Source of the DNA: Pseudomonas mandelii
Lineage (GTDB): Bacteria > Pseudomonadota > Gammaproteobacteria > Pseudomonadales > Pseudomonadaceae
NCBI RefSeq assembly: GCF_006438925.1
Contig: NZ_RCZA01000010.1
Span: 124,001 to 188,000, forward strand
Direction: 5' to 3'
DNA: 64,000 nucleotides
A program made the translations under genes and the position numbers. Below the pieces are notes generated by a model. That model was given only the letters and a program-made list of their open reading frames with translations. It did not search any database and had not been told where the DNA came from. Shown one piece after another: positions 1-7,904 of this stretch (its first letter is position 1; each line of letters starts with the position of its first letter).

Positions 1-424
1 AATCCGTGACTGCGCTATAGGCATTCACTCCTGCATAGTCATCAGGCGCCCGGTTTTCGAAACGAGTGGACCAAGAGCTCGCGGAAGCACGACCTACACC
101 ACACTGACGTGGATGCTCGGCATTCAGGAGCGAGACAATTTATGACAGCGCATCGTGCCTCTCTTTTCCCCGACCGCTGACGGCTAGCTGCAATGAGGCG
201 TTTTGCTAAATGGTCATCAACCCCGTCTCAGAGTCGTTTGTAAATCCTCATTCTGGTTGCGCCGATTCCATTGCTATGACGTTGTATCGCCAGGCCATCC
301 CTCTAGCCCAGCCCTTCCGTCAATCGCCGTCGTAAAACTGAAACATTACGGTCATAGAATTGACACGACTTCTTACACCTTTTTTCAATCGGCCTTTGGC
401 CTTTTTCATGGATGAGCAAGCCCC
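1..424. other. Left-edge region without a recognisable gene
   Basis: No convincing coding region was found. One plus-strand frame is open from base 2 to a TGA at 143-145 and could be the tail of a gene starting left of the window, but its 47 residues show no family resemblance. A short GGCC-TTT-GGCC motif followed by a T run lies around 390-408, just before the ParA gene; the stem is only 4 bp, too weak to call a terminator. Confidence 0.5.
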
Positions 425-1198
425 ATGCGTCGTGTTGTATTCAATCAGAAAGGGGGCGTTGGAAAATCCAGCATTGCCTGCAATCTTGCCGCAGCGAGTG
501 CTGCCGAAGGCTACCGAACGCTGCTGGTTGATCTCGATCCTCAGGCAAATTCGACACACTATCTCACGGGCCTGATCAACGAGAGCATCCCTTCGGGCAT
601 CGCCGATTTTTTCAAACAAACACTATCCGGCAGCTTCGAAGGTAGAAGGAATCGCGTGGTCATAACTGAGACCTCTTACGACAACCTTCACTTGGTGACT
701 GCCAGCCCTGACCTGTCAGACCTCCAGTCAAAACTCGAGTCCAAATACAAGATCAATAAGCTGCGCAAGCTACTGGTTGAACTGTCCGAGGATTATGAGC
801 GCATCTATATCGATACACCTCCGTCACTCAACTTCTACACATTCAGTGCCCTGGTGGCTGCGGACAGTTTGCTGATCCCATTCGATTGCGACAGCTTTTC
901 TCGCCAGGCGCTGTATCGCGTGATCGCGCAGGTAGAGGAGCTACGTCTTGATCACAATGAATTACTGAGAGTGGAAGGGGTGGTGGTCAATCAGTTCACC
1001 GGGCGTACCGGCTTGCACCAAAATCTCGTTGATGAGCTGTTGGCAGAAGGTTTGCCTGTGCTACCGGTATACCTGAGCAGCTCCGTCAAGATGCGCGAAT
1101 CTCACGAAGTTTCAGTACCCATCATCCATTTGGCCCCTCGGCATAAGCTTTCTCGGGAGTTTTTTGGTTTGCTGGATGCTCTGGAGCGAGCCGCTTAG
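425..1198 (+). CDS. ParA/MinD-family ATPase (orphan)
   Basis: A 257-residue deviant Walker-type ATPase of the ParA/Soj family, the group that positions DNA or protein cargo in the cell. The deviant Walker A motif KGGVGKS is at residues 9-15, the A' motif DLDPQAN at 36-42, and the Walker B/switch region DTPPSLNF at 130-137. There is no N-terminal HTH, so this is the short Soj-like form. No parB or parS-like site is seen next to it, and the next gene is a short protein of unknown role, so the cargo is unknown. The ATG at 425 lacks a strong ribosome site, but the protein starts right at the first beta strand, as usual for this family. Confidence 0.85.
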   Translation: MRRVVFNQKGGVGKSSIACNLAAASAAEGYRTLLVDLDPQANSTHYLTGLINESIPSGIADFFKQTLSGSFEGRRNRVVITETSYDNLHLVTASPDLSDLQSKLESKYKINKLRKLLVELSEDYERIYIDTPPSLNFYTFSALVAADSLLIPFDCDSFSRQALYRVIAQVEELRLDHNELLRVEGVVVNQFTGRTGLHQNLVDELLAEGLPVLPVYLSSSVKMRESHEVSVPIIHLAPRHKLSREFFGLLDALERAA

Positions 1199-1364
1199 CT
1201 TTATCAATGACGGGTTGCTACGAGCGTAATCGACCCCTCAGGTTGTCCCTCCAGCTAGCGTCAAATGAGCCGGAGCCGGTGATTCAAGCCAGTTCGTGCA
1301 GCTGAAATACTGATGAAACATTCTGGCCATATGATTCGCGTCACTGAAATCCAGGGAGTTGGAG

Positions 1365-1580
1365 ATGAATCGACCATCAAGAAGCATGCGCAAACTGCTC
1401 GACTCCGTCGCCACTAACAATGAGGTAGCGGCGCTCGATATGATGCGCGCAGCAGAGCAACTCCAAGACGAAGTGCTACGCCAGCGGTTGCTCAATATGA
1501 TTCACCGGCTCAATCAGGACGCTAATGACTTACGAGCGGCGCGTGACGATATCCAGGGCGGAGCCATAAAGCTCGCGTGA
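1365..1580 (+). CDS. Small conserved-looking protein of unknown function
   Basis: A 71-residue, mostly helical, charged protein (MNRPSRSMRKLLDSVATNNE start) with no family I recognise. The ATG at 1365 is preferred over the in-frame TTG six bases upstream, because AGGGAG at 1353-1358 sits six bases before the ATG and would overlap the TTG region. It follows the ParA gene on the same strand after a 166-base gap, so a functional link is possible but not shown. No signal peptide or membrane segment is visible. Confidence 0.6.
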   Translation: MNRPSRSMRKLLDSVATNNEVAALDMMRAAEQLQDEVLRQRLLNMIHRLNQDANDLRAARDDIQGGAIKLA

Positions 1581-1625
1581 TCGGTCTCGGTGACGTCTCT
1601 TAGTCTGTATGCCGCACTGGTCTCT

Positions 1626-1648
1626 TGGGTCAAGGGCGTGTTGACCCA
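1626..1648. other. Perfect hairpin between convergent genes
   Basis: TGGGTCAA (1626-1633) and TTGACCCA (1641-1648) form a perfect 8-bp stem with a 7-base loop. It lies between the convergent 71-residue gene and the HTH regulator gene. No T run follows on either strand, so it may be a weak terminator or a protein site. Confidence 0.4.
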
Positions 1649-1698
1649 TCCCGAGCTATCCCGGTGGGTCAGCCGGGTATTTTCCATCCCAGTTGCAC

Positions 1699-2340
1699 TC
1701 AGAAGTTATCAGGCTCGCTGGCCTTTTCTACGAGTGGTCGCAGTTTGAATCGACAGACATTGCCGCCGCGCACCATGCACTCCGTGTGATCGACCTCACC
1801 ACCGCCTAACGCTCCGATCAAGGCCAGGTCCAGTTCGCAGACCACCGGGTGGGCCGCGGCCAGGCGGTGGAAGACGCAGTTATGCGCGACGATTTCCTTA
1901 TCGTCGGACGAGCGAAAAAACACCTCTGCTTCGTATCCGGCCTGGTTCATGTGCTGCACGATCCTGGTTTCGTCAACCACCTGAGGTTCGCGGTCCAGGG
2001 CCAGTTTCCTGCCCATGCTGCGCATCAGCGAAGCCAGGGCATCGTGGCCGATGATGTCGGCCACTTCCTCGATCAGCACACTGGCCAGCATCTGATATTG
2101 GCGAGGGAACTGCTCGCGTGCATGGTCGGTGAGCCGATACAGCTGCTCCGGACGCCGGCCCGTCGGCCGGGTTTCACCGCGCAGCACCAAGGCGTCACGC
2201 TCCAGCGCCGCCAGATGCTGGCGAACGGCGGTGCGTGTCACCGAAAGATGGTCAGCCAACTCGTCAATGCTCATGCCGCCCGCATGGTGCAGCAGCGCAT
2301 TGAGCAGGTCCTGCTGTGTTCGGCCCAGTCCTTCCAGCAT
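1699..2340 (-). CDS. Winged-helix regulator with four C-terminal cysteines (SufR-like)
   Basis: A 213-residue transcription regulator. Residues about 5-70 form an ArsR/DeoR-type winged helix (recognition segment around SVTRTAVRQHLAALERD). The C-terminal half carries Cys155, Cys168, Cys188 and Cys196 (C-x12-C-x19-C-x7-C), the last pair within a HTECMVRGGNVCRF-type stretch. SufR-type repressors use a similar layout to hold an Fe-S cluster, so metal or cluster sensing is a reasonable inference. It starts 19 bases after the exported-protein gene on the same strand, so the two probably form an operon. GAGGG lies 7 bases before the start. Confidence 0.75.
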   Translation of the reverse strand: MLEGLGRTQQDLLNALLHHAGGMSIDELADHLSVTRTAVRQHLAALERDALVLRGETRPTGRRPEQLYRLTDHAREQFPRQYQMLASVLIEEVADIIGHDALASLMRSMGRKLALDREPQVVDETRIVQHMNQAGYEAEVFFRSSDDKEIVAHNCVFHRLAAAHPVVCELDLALIGALGGGEVDHTECMVRGGNVCRFKLRPLVEKASEPDNF

Positions 2341-2359
2341 GGTTTGCCCTCGCGCGGTA

Positions 2360-2989
2360 TCAGAACTTGTCCGGGAATTGCTTGACCAGTGCGGCCGTCA
2401 GCGTGTCAGCCAGCGACACGATATGGGTGCGCATCATCTGCCAGGTGCGTGCTTCGCCTGCATAGTCGTGCGCGGCGAGTTCATCGACCTGGGCGACGTG
2501 GTGGCCGCCATGGGCTGACAACATCGCAACCAGCGTGTTTTCAGGCAGGTTGGGATTGGCTTTGGCCAGAAACGCCGCAATCGCCTTGGCATTGCTGGTC
2601 AAGTCCGTGACAGCTGCCTGCTTGCCTTTCGTGTCTTTGGCGACCGTGGCGTCGCTGTAGTGTTTCACCGCGCCCCAGTGACCGGCAAGCAGCTTGAGCA
2701 ACTGATCGGCAGCGGGCTGACCGTAGAGCGGAGCGATGCTGTTGGCGATTTTGGTCGCGTTGTCGACGACCTGGTCAGCGGCGACTTTGGCTTGCTGTTT
2801 GTCCGCTGCCTGGTTGGCGATCGCGTAATTTCTGATCCAGAAAATATGCTCGACCCACAGGTCGCGCAAGGCCAGGCGTGTGGTCAGCGCGGCGCTGTCG
2901 GCGGAGGCTGGAGCGGCGGGGGGATTCTGACTCCAGGCCGGTTGAGCACAGAACGCCAACAGCATTAAAGCCAGGACTTTGATATTCAT
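2360..2989 (-). CDS. Exported helical protein of unknown function
   Basis: A 209-residue protein with a clear Sec signal peptide (hydrophobic core LALMLLAFCAQPAW, cleavage near AWSQ at about residue 20). The mature part is predicted helical and Lys/Ala rich, with a His-containing stretch (SAHGGHHVAQVDELAAHDYAGE) that could bind metal. I do not recognise the family. GAGGG is 7 bases before the ATG. It lies upstream of the Cys-rich regulator in the same apparent operon, so its expression may be tied to the signal that regulator senses. Confidence 0.65.
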   Translation of the reverse strand: MNIKVLALMLLAFCAQPAWSQNPPAAPASADSAALTTRLALRDLWVEHIFWIRNYAIANQAADKQQAKVAADQVVDNATKIANSIAPLYGQPAADQLLKLLAGHWGAVKHYSDATVAKDTKGKQAAVTDLTSNAKAIAAFLAKANPNLPENTLVAMLSAHGGHHVAQVDELAAHDYAGEARTWQMMRTHIVSLADTLTAALVKQFPDKF

Positions 2990-3149
2990 GACGGCACCCT
3001 CTGGTGATGGGATTGTTCGACAATATCAATTTAAGCATACGAATATGTTTTTATTGGGCCCAGGCCAAACTCGCGGATCAACGGTAGGTAAAGGGGAGAG
3101 TAGGGACACCGCAGCCTGGCTAACGGGTGCCCCCTTCGTTACGCAAAAA

Positions 3150-3581
3150 TCAGAACTTGAACGCTTGTCGGCCTACCAGCAACCAGTGGCCTTTCTGTTT
3201 TTGCCAAATCTGGAAGTTCTCGATTTCGGTTGGTACCACTTCGGTCCCCTTCAGCGCTTGAGCCGAGAAGTGATGGCGGACCAACGCCACATCACCCGAC
3301 ACGGTGATGGTCTGGTTCTGCATCTCCAGGGTTTTAAATGCGCTTTTGCCGGTTTCGATATCGGCGATAAATTCCTTCTTGTCCTGAATCTTGCCACTGG
3401 AATGCCCATAGGTCAGGTTCTCGGCGGTCAGCGCTTTCAGTTCGGCAATGTTCTTGTTCAACATGGCTTGTGTCAGATGGTCGACGGCTTGCGCAACATC
3501 CTTGTCCGCGGAAGCAGGGGCGGCGGCTACATAGCCACTGAAGAGGCACAAGAATCCAATCAGCAGTTTCACTTTTTTCAT
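3150..3581 (-). CDS. Exported NTF2-like (SnoaL/DUF4440-type) protein
   Basis: A 143-residue protein with a Sec signal peptide (KLLIGFLCLFSGYVAAAPAS). The mature part has the alpha+beta cone-fold pattern of the NTF2-like superfamily: an N-terminal helix pair (LTQAMLNKNIAELKAL), then strands ending with the typical ENFQIWQKQKGHWLLVGRQ closing hairpin. Members can be enzymes or ligand binders; no catalytic role can be assigned. The ATG at 3581 is chosen over an upstream in-frame ATG because the signal peptide begins there and AAGGA lies about 7 bases before it. Confidence 0.75.
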   Translation of the reverse strand: MKKVKLLIGFLCLFSGYVAAAPASADKDVAQAVDHLTQAMLNKNIAELKALTAENLTYGHSSGKIQDKKEFIADIETGKSAFKTLEMQNQTITVSGDVALVRHHFSAQALKGTEVVPTEIENFQIWQKQKGHWLLVGRQAFKF

Positions 3582-3836
3582 GGGTGTTTCCTTGTTGTTG
3601 TGGGGGCGTCGGAGCGAGAGTGAAAATATCACTTATCGGTCATCGTACAACCTAGCATGTCGCCGAGAAAAAAACGAACGTGCGTTGAGGGCTTGTCCCC
3701 AGGTTTAAGCTCGGAACGGTGTTCCAGAAAATTCGATAACACCGCCAGCGGTTTTGCACATTGCTGGGTGTGGTCAGCGCGACTCGCCACTACAATGCGA
3801 TCTGTAGTAACTCATCATTTATAGGGATATTGGCTA

Positions 3837-4469
3837 GTGGATGACAACAGAAGGCCCATCAAGACGCGCTCTGCGGGCTGGGCAAGACGCATCACCGACA
3901 TTCTGGTGAAAAGAGACATTTCCCCCAATCAGATATCCGTCGCCAGCATCGCCTTCGCGTTTGCCGGCGTCGTGGCGCTCAATATTGATAGCGGTGTCAT
4001 TGGATCGATCTGCTGCGCGATCGGCATTCAGTTGCGCCTGCTGTGCAACCTCTTCGATGGGATGGTGGCGATAGAGGGCGGCAAGAAGTCCGACATCGGC
4101 AGTCTCTACAACGAATTTCCCGACCGGATAGCCGACAGTCTGTTGATCGTAGGGTTGGGGTATGCCGTTGGGCAATCCGACCTCGGATGGTTTGCTGCCC
4201 TCGCGGCGGCACTGACTGCTTATGTCAGGGTGTTCGGCGGCTCGCTTGGTCTCAAGCAGACTTTCATGGGCCCTATGGCCAAGCAGCATCGAATGGCCGT
4301 AATGATCGCAGGACTGCTGCTGAATGCCGTCGAAACCAGCGTTTATGGCACTCACTACGTCCTGTTGATCGCGCTGGCTGTCATCGCCATTGGTTCAGTC
4401 GTAACCTGCGTCACACGAACGCTGGCGATCGCCAGGCAGCTGAAGGGGGCCGACCATGTGGATCAGTAA
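3837..4469 (+). CDS. CDP-alcohol phosphatidyltransferase-family membrane protein with altered motif
   Basis: A 210-residue polytopic membrane protein, first gene of a phospholipid operon. The family motif is D-x2-D-G-x2-A-R-x8-G-x3-D-x3-D. Here it reads N71-L-F-D74-G75-x2-A78-I79-x8-G88-x3-N92-x3-D96, followed by D100. The first and third metal-binding Asp are Asn and the Arg is Ile, while D74 and D96 remain. It may therefore be a clade with changed chemistry or metal use. The start is GTG with AGGGA nine bases upstream. It overlaps the acyltransferase gene by 14 bases; with CdsA downstream this points to phospholipid or other lipid head-group synthesis at the inner membrane. Confidence 0.8.
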   Translation: MDDNRRPIKTRSAGWARRITDILVKRDISPNQISVASIAFAFAGVVALNIDSGVIGSICCAIGIQLRLLCNLFDGMVAIEGGKKSDIGSLYNEFPDRIADSLLIVGLGYAVGQSDLGWFAALAAALTAYVRVFGGSLGLKQTFMGPMAKQHRMAVMIAGLLLNAVETSVYGTHYVLLIALAVIAIGSVVTCVTRTLAIARQLKGADHVDQ

Positions 4470-5055
4470 TGCGCTGATTTCTGTTCTTCGACTGGTTATT
4501 GGCGTCACGGCCAGATGGGAGAGTCCACCGGATCTCTCGCGTCAGCGAATCTATTTCGCCAACCACACCAGTCACATGGACACCTTGGCCATCATTGCGG
4601 CCCTGCCGCCCGAGGCCAGGTTAAATGTGAAGCCGATCGCCGCTGCCGATTACTGGGGAAAGAACCGGTTTCTGTCGTACATCTCCCAGAAAGGCCTGAA
4701 TGCCGTGTTGATTGACCGTAAACCGGCGCCCGGTAAAAACGCGCTGGAGCCCATTTTCGATGTGGTGCAGGCGGGTCATTCGATCATCTTTTTTCCGGAA
4801 GGCACTCGCTCATCCGAGGCACTGCCCGGGGAATTCAAATCAGGTCTTTACCGGTTGAGCGAAACTTTCCCCGATGTCGACCTGGTGCCGATCTACCTGG
4901 AAAACCTTCATCGCTCCATGCCCAAAGGCAAACACGTCCCTCTGCCGATCATCTGCACGATCCGTATCGGCAATCCGATGGAAAGGATTGCTGGCGAGGA
5001 TAAACAGGTGTTTCTGGAACGCGCGCGTAACGCCATTGTGGGGCTGTCGAAATGA
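4456..5055 (+). CDS. PlsC-type lysophospholipid acyltransferase
   Basis: A 199-residue 1-acyl-glycerophosphate acyltransferase-family protein. The catalytic H-x4-D motif is in NHTSHMD (about residues 36-42) and the glycerophosphate-binding motif is FFPEGTRS (about 115-122). It would add an acyl chain to a lysophospholipid or similar acceptor at the membrane, with a short N-terminal hydrophobic segment as anchor. It overlaps the gene before by 14 bases and the CdsA gene after by 4 (ATGA), a sign of translational coupling. It is shorter than PlsC proper, and the acceptor is unknown. Confidence 0.88.
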   Translation: MWISNALISVLRLVIGVTARWESPPDLSRQRIYFANHTSHMDTLAIIAALPPEARLNVKPIAAADYWGKNRFLSYISQKGLNAVLIDRKPAPGKNALEPIFDVVQAGHSIIFFPEGTRSSEALPGEFKSGLYRLSETFPDVDLVPIYLENLHRSMPKGKHVPLPIICTIRIGNPMERIAGEDKQVFLERARNAIVGLSK

Positions 5056-5999
5056 GTCTTGAAGCCAAGTTTTTGTGGTTCTTTTTTGGATTGGCCTGCT
5101 TGCTGGCGATTGCTTCGCTGGCCGGTCGATTGCTGGCCCGGCGGGCCAAAACGGAAGGTGCTGTCTCGACCATCGAAAACCTCAATCAGCGCGTGAATGC
5201 CTGGTGGGGGATGGTCATCATCTTCTTCGTGTCCTACCTGCTGGGCGGCAATGCAACGGTTGTCCTGTTCGGATTCATCTCACTGTTCGCGCTCAGGGAA
5301 TTCATCACCCTGACACCGACCAGGCGAGGTGACCATAACGCCCTGTTTTCGGCGTTTTTCATCCTGATCCCGCTGCAATACATTCTGATCGGTACTCACT
5401 GGTATTCGATGTTTACGCTGCTGATTCCGGTGTATTCATTCCTGCTGCTACCGGCGATTGCGGTGCTGAGCCAGGACACTGACGGCTTCCTGGAAAGGAC
5501 GGCAAAGATCCAGTGGGGCGTGATGATCTGCATTTATTGCATCAGCCATGCGCCCGCGCTTTTGCTCCTGGATCTGCAAGGATTCGCGGGCCAAAACGCG
5601 CTGCTGCTGTTCTATCTGGTGTTTGTCGTTCAGTTGAGTGACGTGTTGCAGTACGTGTTCGGCAAACTCTTCGGCAAGCACAAAGTTGCGCCGCTGGTGA
5701 GTCCATCAAAAACGGTGGAAGGACTGGTCGGTGGCGGCCTGTCTGCAACGCTGATTGGCGGCTGCATGTTCTGGATGACCCCCTTCAGCTTCTGGCAGTC
5801 ACTGATGATGTCGTTCGTCATCGTGGTGATGGGCTTCCTCGGTGGGCTGGTCATGTCGGCGATCAAACGCAGTCTGAGCGCCAAGGACTGGGGCACCATG
5901 ATCAAAGGTCACGGCGGCATGCTCGACCGGATGGACTCGATTTGCTTCGCAGCGCCGATTTTCTTCCACCTGACGCGCTACTTCTTCTCCGCTGCCTGA
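5052..5999 (+). CDS. Phosphatidate cytidylyltransferase (CdsA family)
   Basis: A 315-residue polytopic membrane enzyme. The CdsA signature is present near the C-terminus (SAIKRSLSAKDWG...HGGMLDRMD), as is the upstream PSKTVEG motif. It would make CDP-diacylglycerol from phosphatidate and CTP. It shares the operon with a CDP-alcohol phosphotransferase homologue, which would use CDP-diacylglycerol, and an acyltransferase, which could supply phosphatidate. The three genes could thus form a self-contained second phospholipid route alongside the housekeeping enzymes. The start overlaps the previous stop as ATGA. Confidence 0.9.
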   Translation: MSLEAKFLWFFFGLACLLAIASLAGRLLARRAKTEGAVSTIENLNQRVNAWWGMVIIFFVSYLLGGNATVVLFGFISLFALREFITLTPTRRGDHNALFSAFFILIPLQYILIGTHWYSMFTLLIPVYSFLLLPAIAVLSQDTDGFLERTAKIQWGVMICIYCISHAPALLLLDLQGFAGQNALLLFYLVFVVQLSDVLQYVFGKLFGKHKVAPLVSPSKTVEGLVGGGLSATLIGGCMFWMTPFSFWQSLMMSFVIVVMGFLGGLVMSAIKRSLSAKDWGTMIKGHGGMLDRMDSICFAAPIFFHLTRYFFSAA

Positions 6000-6025
6000 T
6001 TCGGGCGCCATCAAAACCGAAAAAA

Positions 6026-6057
6026 CATACCGCATGTCGTAAAGACATGCGCGTATG
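6026..6057 (+). terminator. Hairpin after the phospholipid operon
   Basis: GCATGTC (6032-6038) pairs with GACATGC (6044-6050), and the flanking CATAC (6026-6030) pairs with GTATG (6053-6057). It lies 26 bases after the cdsA stop. An A-rich run lies on the left, giving a U tract only on the minus strand, so termination on the plus strand is possible but imperfect. Confidence 0.4.
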
Positions 6058-6164
6058 GGTACTTCGCTTCATTAACCACTCGTGCCGGTCGATAACCTTT
6101 TCAGCAAACCAATCCGCAGTTGGCTTTACGCCACTGACAAACGTGCTGAGAGAGGATCCACAGA

Positions 6165-7799
6165 GTGTCCATAAAATTACGTTTGATTCTGCTGATTGGC
6201 ACCGGGCTGATTACCGCGTTGATCATGAGCCTGGTCAGTTACCTGGGAAACACCCAGATGGCTGCTGCGGTGAATGACAACGAGGTCAGTATGGCCGTGC
6301 TGCGCAATCACCTCGAAGCCGACATGATGCACGACGCGTTACGCGCCGACGTGCTGTCCGCGATGTTGGTCGGGTTGGGTAAAAGCACCAGCAGCAAAGC
6401 CGAGGTGCGCAGTTCCATCGAGGAACATGCGGCGCATTTTCGTGAAATGCTCGGTGAAAACCTTAAGCTGCCGGTCAACGACACCATTAAGGGGGCCCTG
6501 AACAAGATCAAGCCCAGCCTCGATACCTACATCAGCGCAGCCGAAGGCATCGTCGGGCTGGCGCTGGAAAATCCGGAGGCCGCGCAGCAACAACTGGGCA
6601 GTTTCAGTAGCGTATTCAGCCAGCTGGAAAATCAGTTGGCCGCCCTCAGCGAACTGATCGAGACCAACACCCAACAGACCCGTGCCGGTACTCAAAAAGT
6701 CATCAGCAACGCCAATTTCACCCTCGGTGGTGTCCTCATTGCCAGCCTGTTATTGCTGCTCGCCCAAGGGCGCTCGGTGATGCTGAGCATCATGGGGCCG
6801 TTGCAGACCGCCAGCCGCATCGCCGACAGCATCGCCCATGGCAACCTGAGCGAACCGATTGTCGAGCCCACCCACAACGACGAAGCCAGCGCACTGATTC
6901 GCAGCCTCGCGACCATGCAGCGCGACCTGCGCGGCATGATCGAAGTTGTGCGCAGCAACGCCCACGGCGTGAGTGGCATGAGTGAACAATTGAGCAGCGG
7001 CTGCCACGAAGTGGCCGGTAGCAGCCAGCAGCAAAGCGTAGCCGCCAGCACCATGGCGGCGGCTGCCAGCACCATGGCGGCGGCTGCCAGCGAAATGACC
7101 GCGAGCATCGAGGAGATCACCCGGCATGCCGAGCGCGCACTGAACATGGCCAACCAGGCCGAGGCACTGGCCAAGGATGGCGGTCGCGTGATCCATCAGG
7201 TGGTGAACGACATGGACGGCATTGCGCGTTCGGCGCAGCAATCGGCCCAGGTGATCCGCACGCTGGACAAGGAGTCCGAAGGGATTTTCAGCATCATTCA
7301 GGTGATCAAGGGCATCGCCGACCAAACCAACCTGCTGGCGCTCAACGCCGCGATCGAAGCCGCTCGTGCCGGTGAGCAAGGGCGTGGGTTTGCCGTGGTG
7401 GCCGACGAAGTGCGCAGCCTGGCGGGACGCACCAGCGCCTCCACCCAGGAAATTGCCACGATGGTCTCACGCATCCAGCAAAGCACCCGCGAGGCGGTGA
7501 CCAGCATGGAGGCGGGCGTGGCGCAGGTCGACAAAGGCATGGCCGTGACCGCCGACGTCGAGCGCGCCATCCGCGAAATCCTCGAAGCCACGCTGAACAC
7601 CACGCAACTGGTCAATGACATCACCCGCACCATCGGTGAGCAGAGCCTGGCCAGCAACGAAATCGCCCATCAGGTCGAAATGATTGCCGGTATGTCCGAA
7701 GGCAATAGCAAGGTCATTGGCCGAACCGCCTCGACCACCGATGAGTTGTCCACCCTGGCAGGCAAGCTGTCGCAATCGGTCGACCGGTTTCGGCTTTGA
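6165..7799 (+). CDS. Methyl-accepting chemotaxis protein
   Basis: A 544-residue chemoreceptor. A first membrane helix at residues about 7-27 and a second at about 185-205 flank a helical periplasmic domain of about 160 residues. A HAMP domain follows (about 208-262), then the coiled-coil signalling domain with the conserved hairpin tip IADQTNLLALNAAIEAARAG. It would sense a periplasmic ligand and control CheA. No CheR-tethering pentapeptide is seen. The start is GTG, with AGAGGA about 8 bases upstream. A perfect 21-bp tandem duplication in the adaptation region adds one coiled-coil heptad (residues about 294-307). Confidence 0.92.
   Translation: MSIKLRLILLIGTGLITALIMSLVSYLGNTQMAAAVNDNEVSMAVLRNHLEADMMHDALRADVLSAMLVGLGKSTSSKAEVRSSIEEHAAHFREMLGENLKLPVNDTIKGALNKIKPSLDTYISAAEGIVGLALENPEAAQQQLGSFSSVFSQLENQLAALSELIETNTQQTRAGTQKVISNANFTLGGVLIASLLLLLAQGRSVMLSIMGPLQTASRIADSIAHGNLSEPIVEPTHNDEASALIRSLATMQRDLRGMIEVVRSNAHGVSGMSEQLSSGCHEVAGSSQQQSVAASTMAAAASTMAAAASEMTASIEEITRHAERALNMANQAEALAKDGGRVIHQVVNDMDGIARSAQQSAQVIRTLDKESEGIFSIIQVIKGIADQTNLLALNAAIEAARAGEQGRGFAVVADEVRSLAGRTSASTQEIATMVSRIQQSTREAVTSMEAGVAQVDKGMAVTADVERAIREILEATLNTTQLVNDITRTIGEQSLASNEIAHQVEMIAGMSEGNSKVIGRTASTTDELSTLAGKLSQSVDRFRL
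7044..7085 (+). repeat. Perfect 21-bp tandem duplication inside the chemoreceptor gene
   Basis: Bases 7044-7064 and 7065-7085 are identical 21-mers encoding ASTMAAA twice, followed by a third partial ASEMT copy. The insertion is exactly one coiled-coil heptad on the descending arm near the methylation helices. Confidence 0.95.
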
Positions 7800-7808
7800 G
7801 GCGGGACT

Positions 7809-7902
7809 AAAAGATCGCAGCCTTCGGCAACTCCTACGGGATTTGCGTACATCCGGGACGTACGCAATCGATGTAGGAGCTGGCGCAGCCTGCGATCTTT
7901 TG
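7809..7902. repeat. REPIN (paired inverted REP elements)
   Basis: AAAAGATCGCAGCCTTCGGC...CTCCTAC at 7809-7836 and GTAGGAGCT...TGCGATCTTTT at 7873-7902 are inverted REP copies. The spacer holds another inverted repeat, TGCGTAC...GTACGCA (7844-7866). The unit fills the space between the convergent chemoreceptor and ilvD genes, where it could also act as a bidirectional terminator. Confidence 0.85.
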
Positions 7903-7904
7903 AT

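Noticed and set aside
2..145. Possible 3' end of a gene entering from the left edge
   Set aside because: The 47 codons are open but have no recognisable motif, and composition does not separate them from noncoding sequence.
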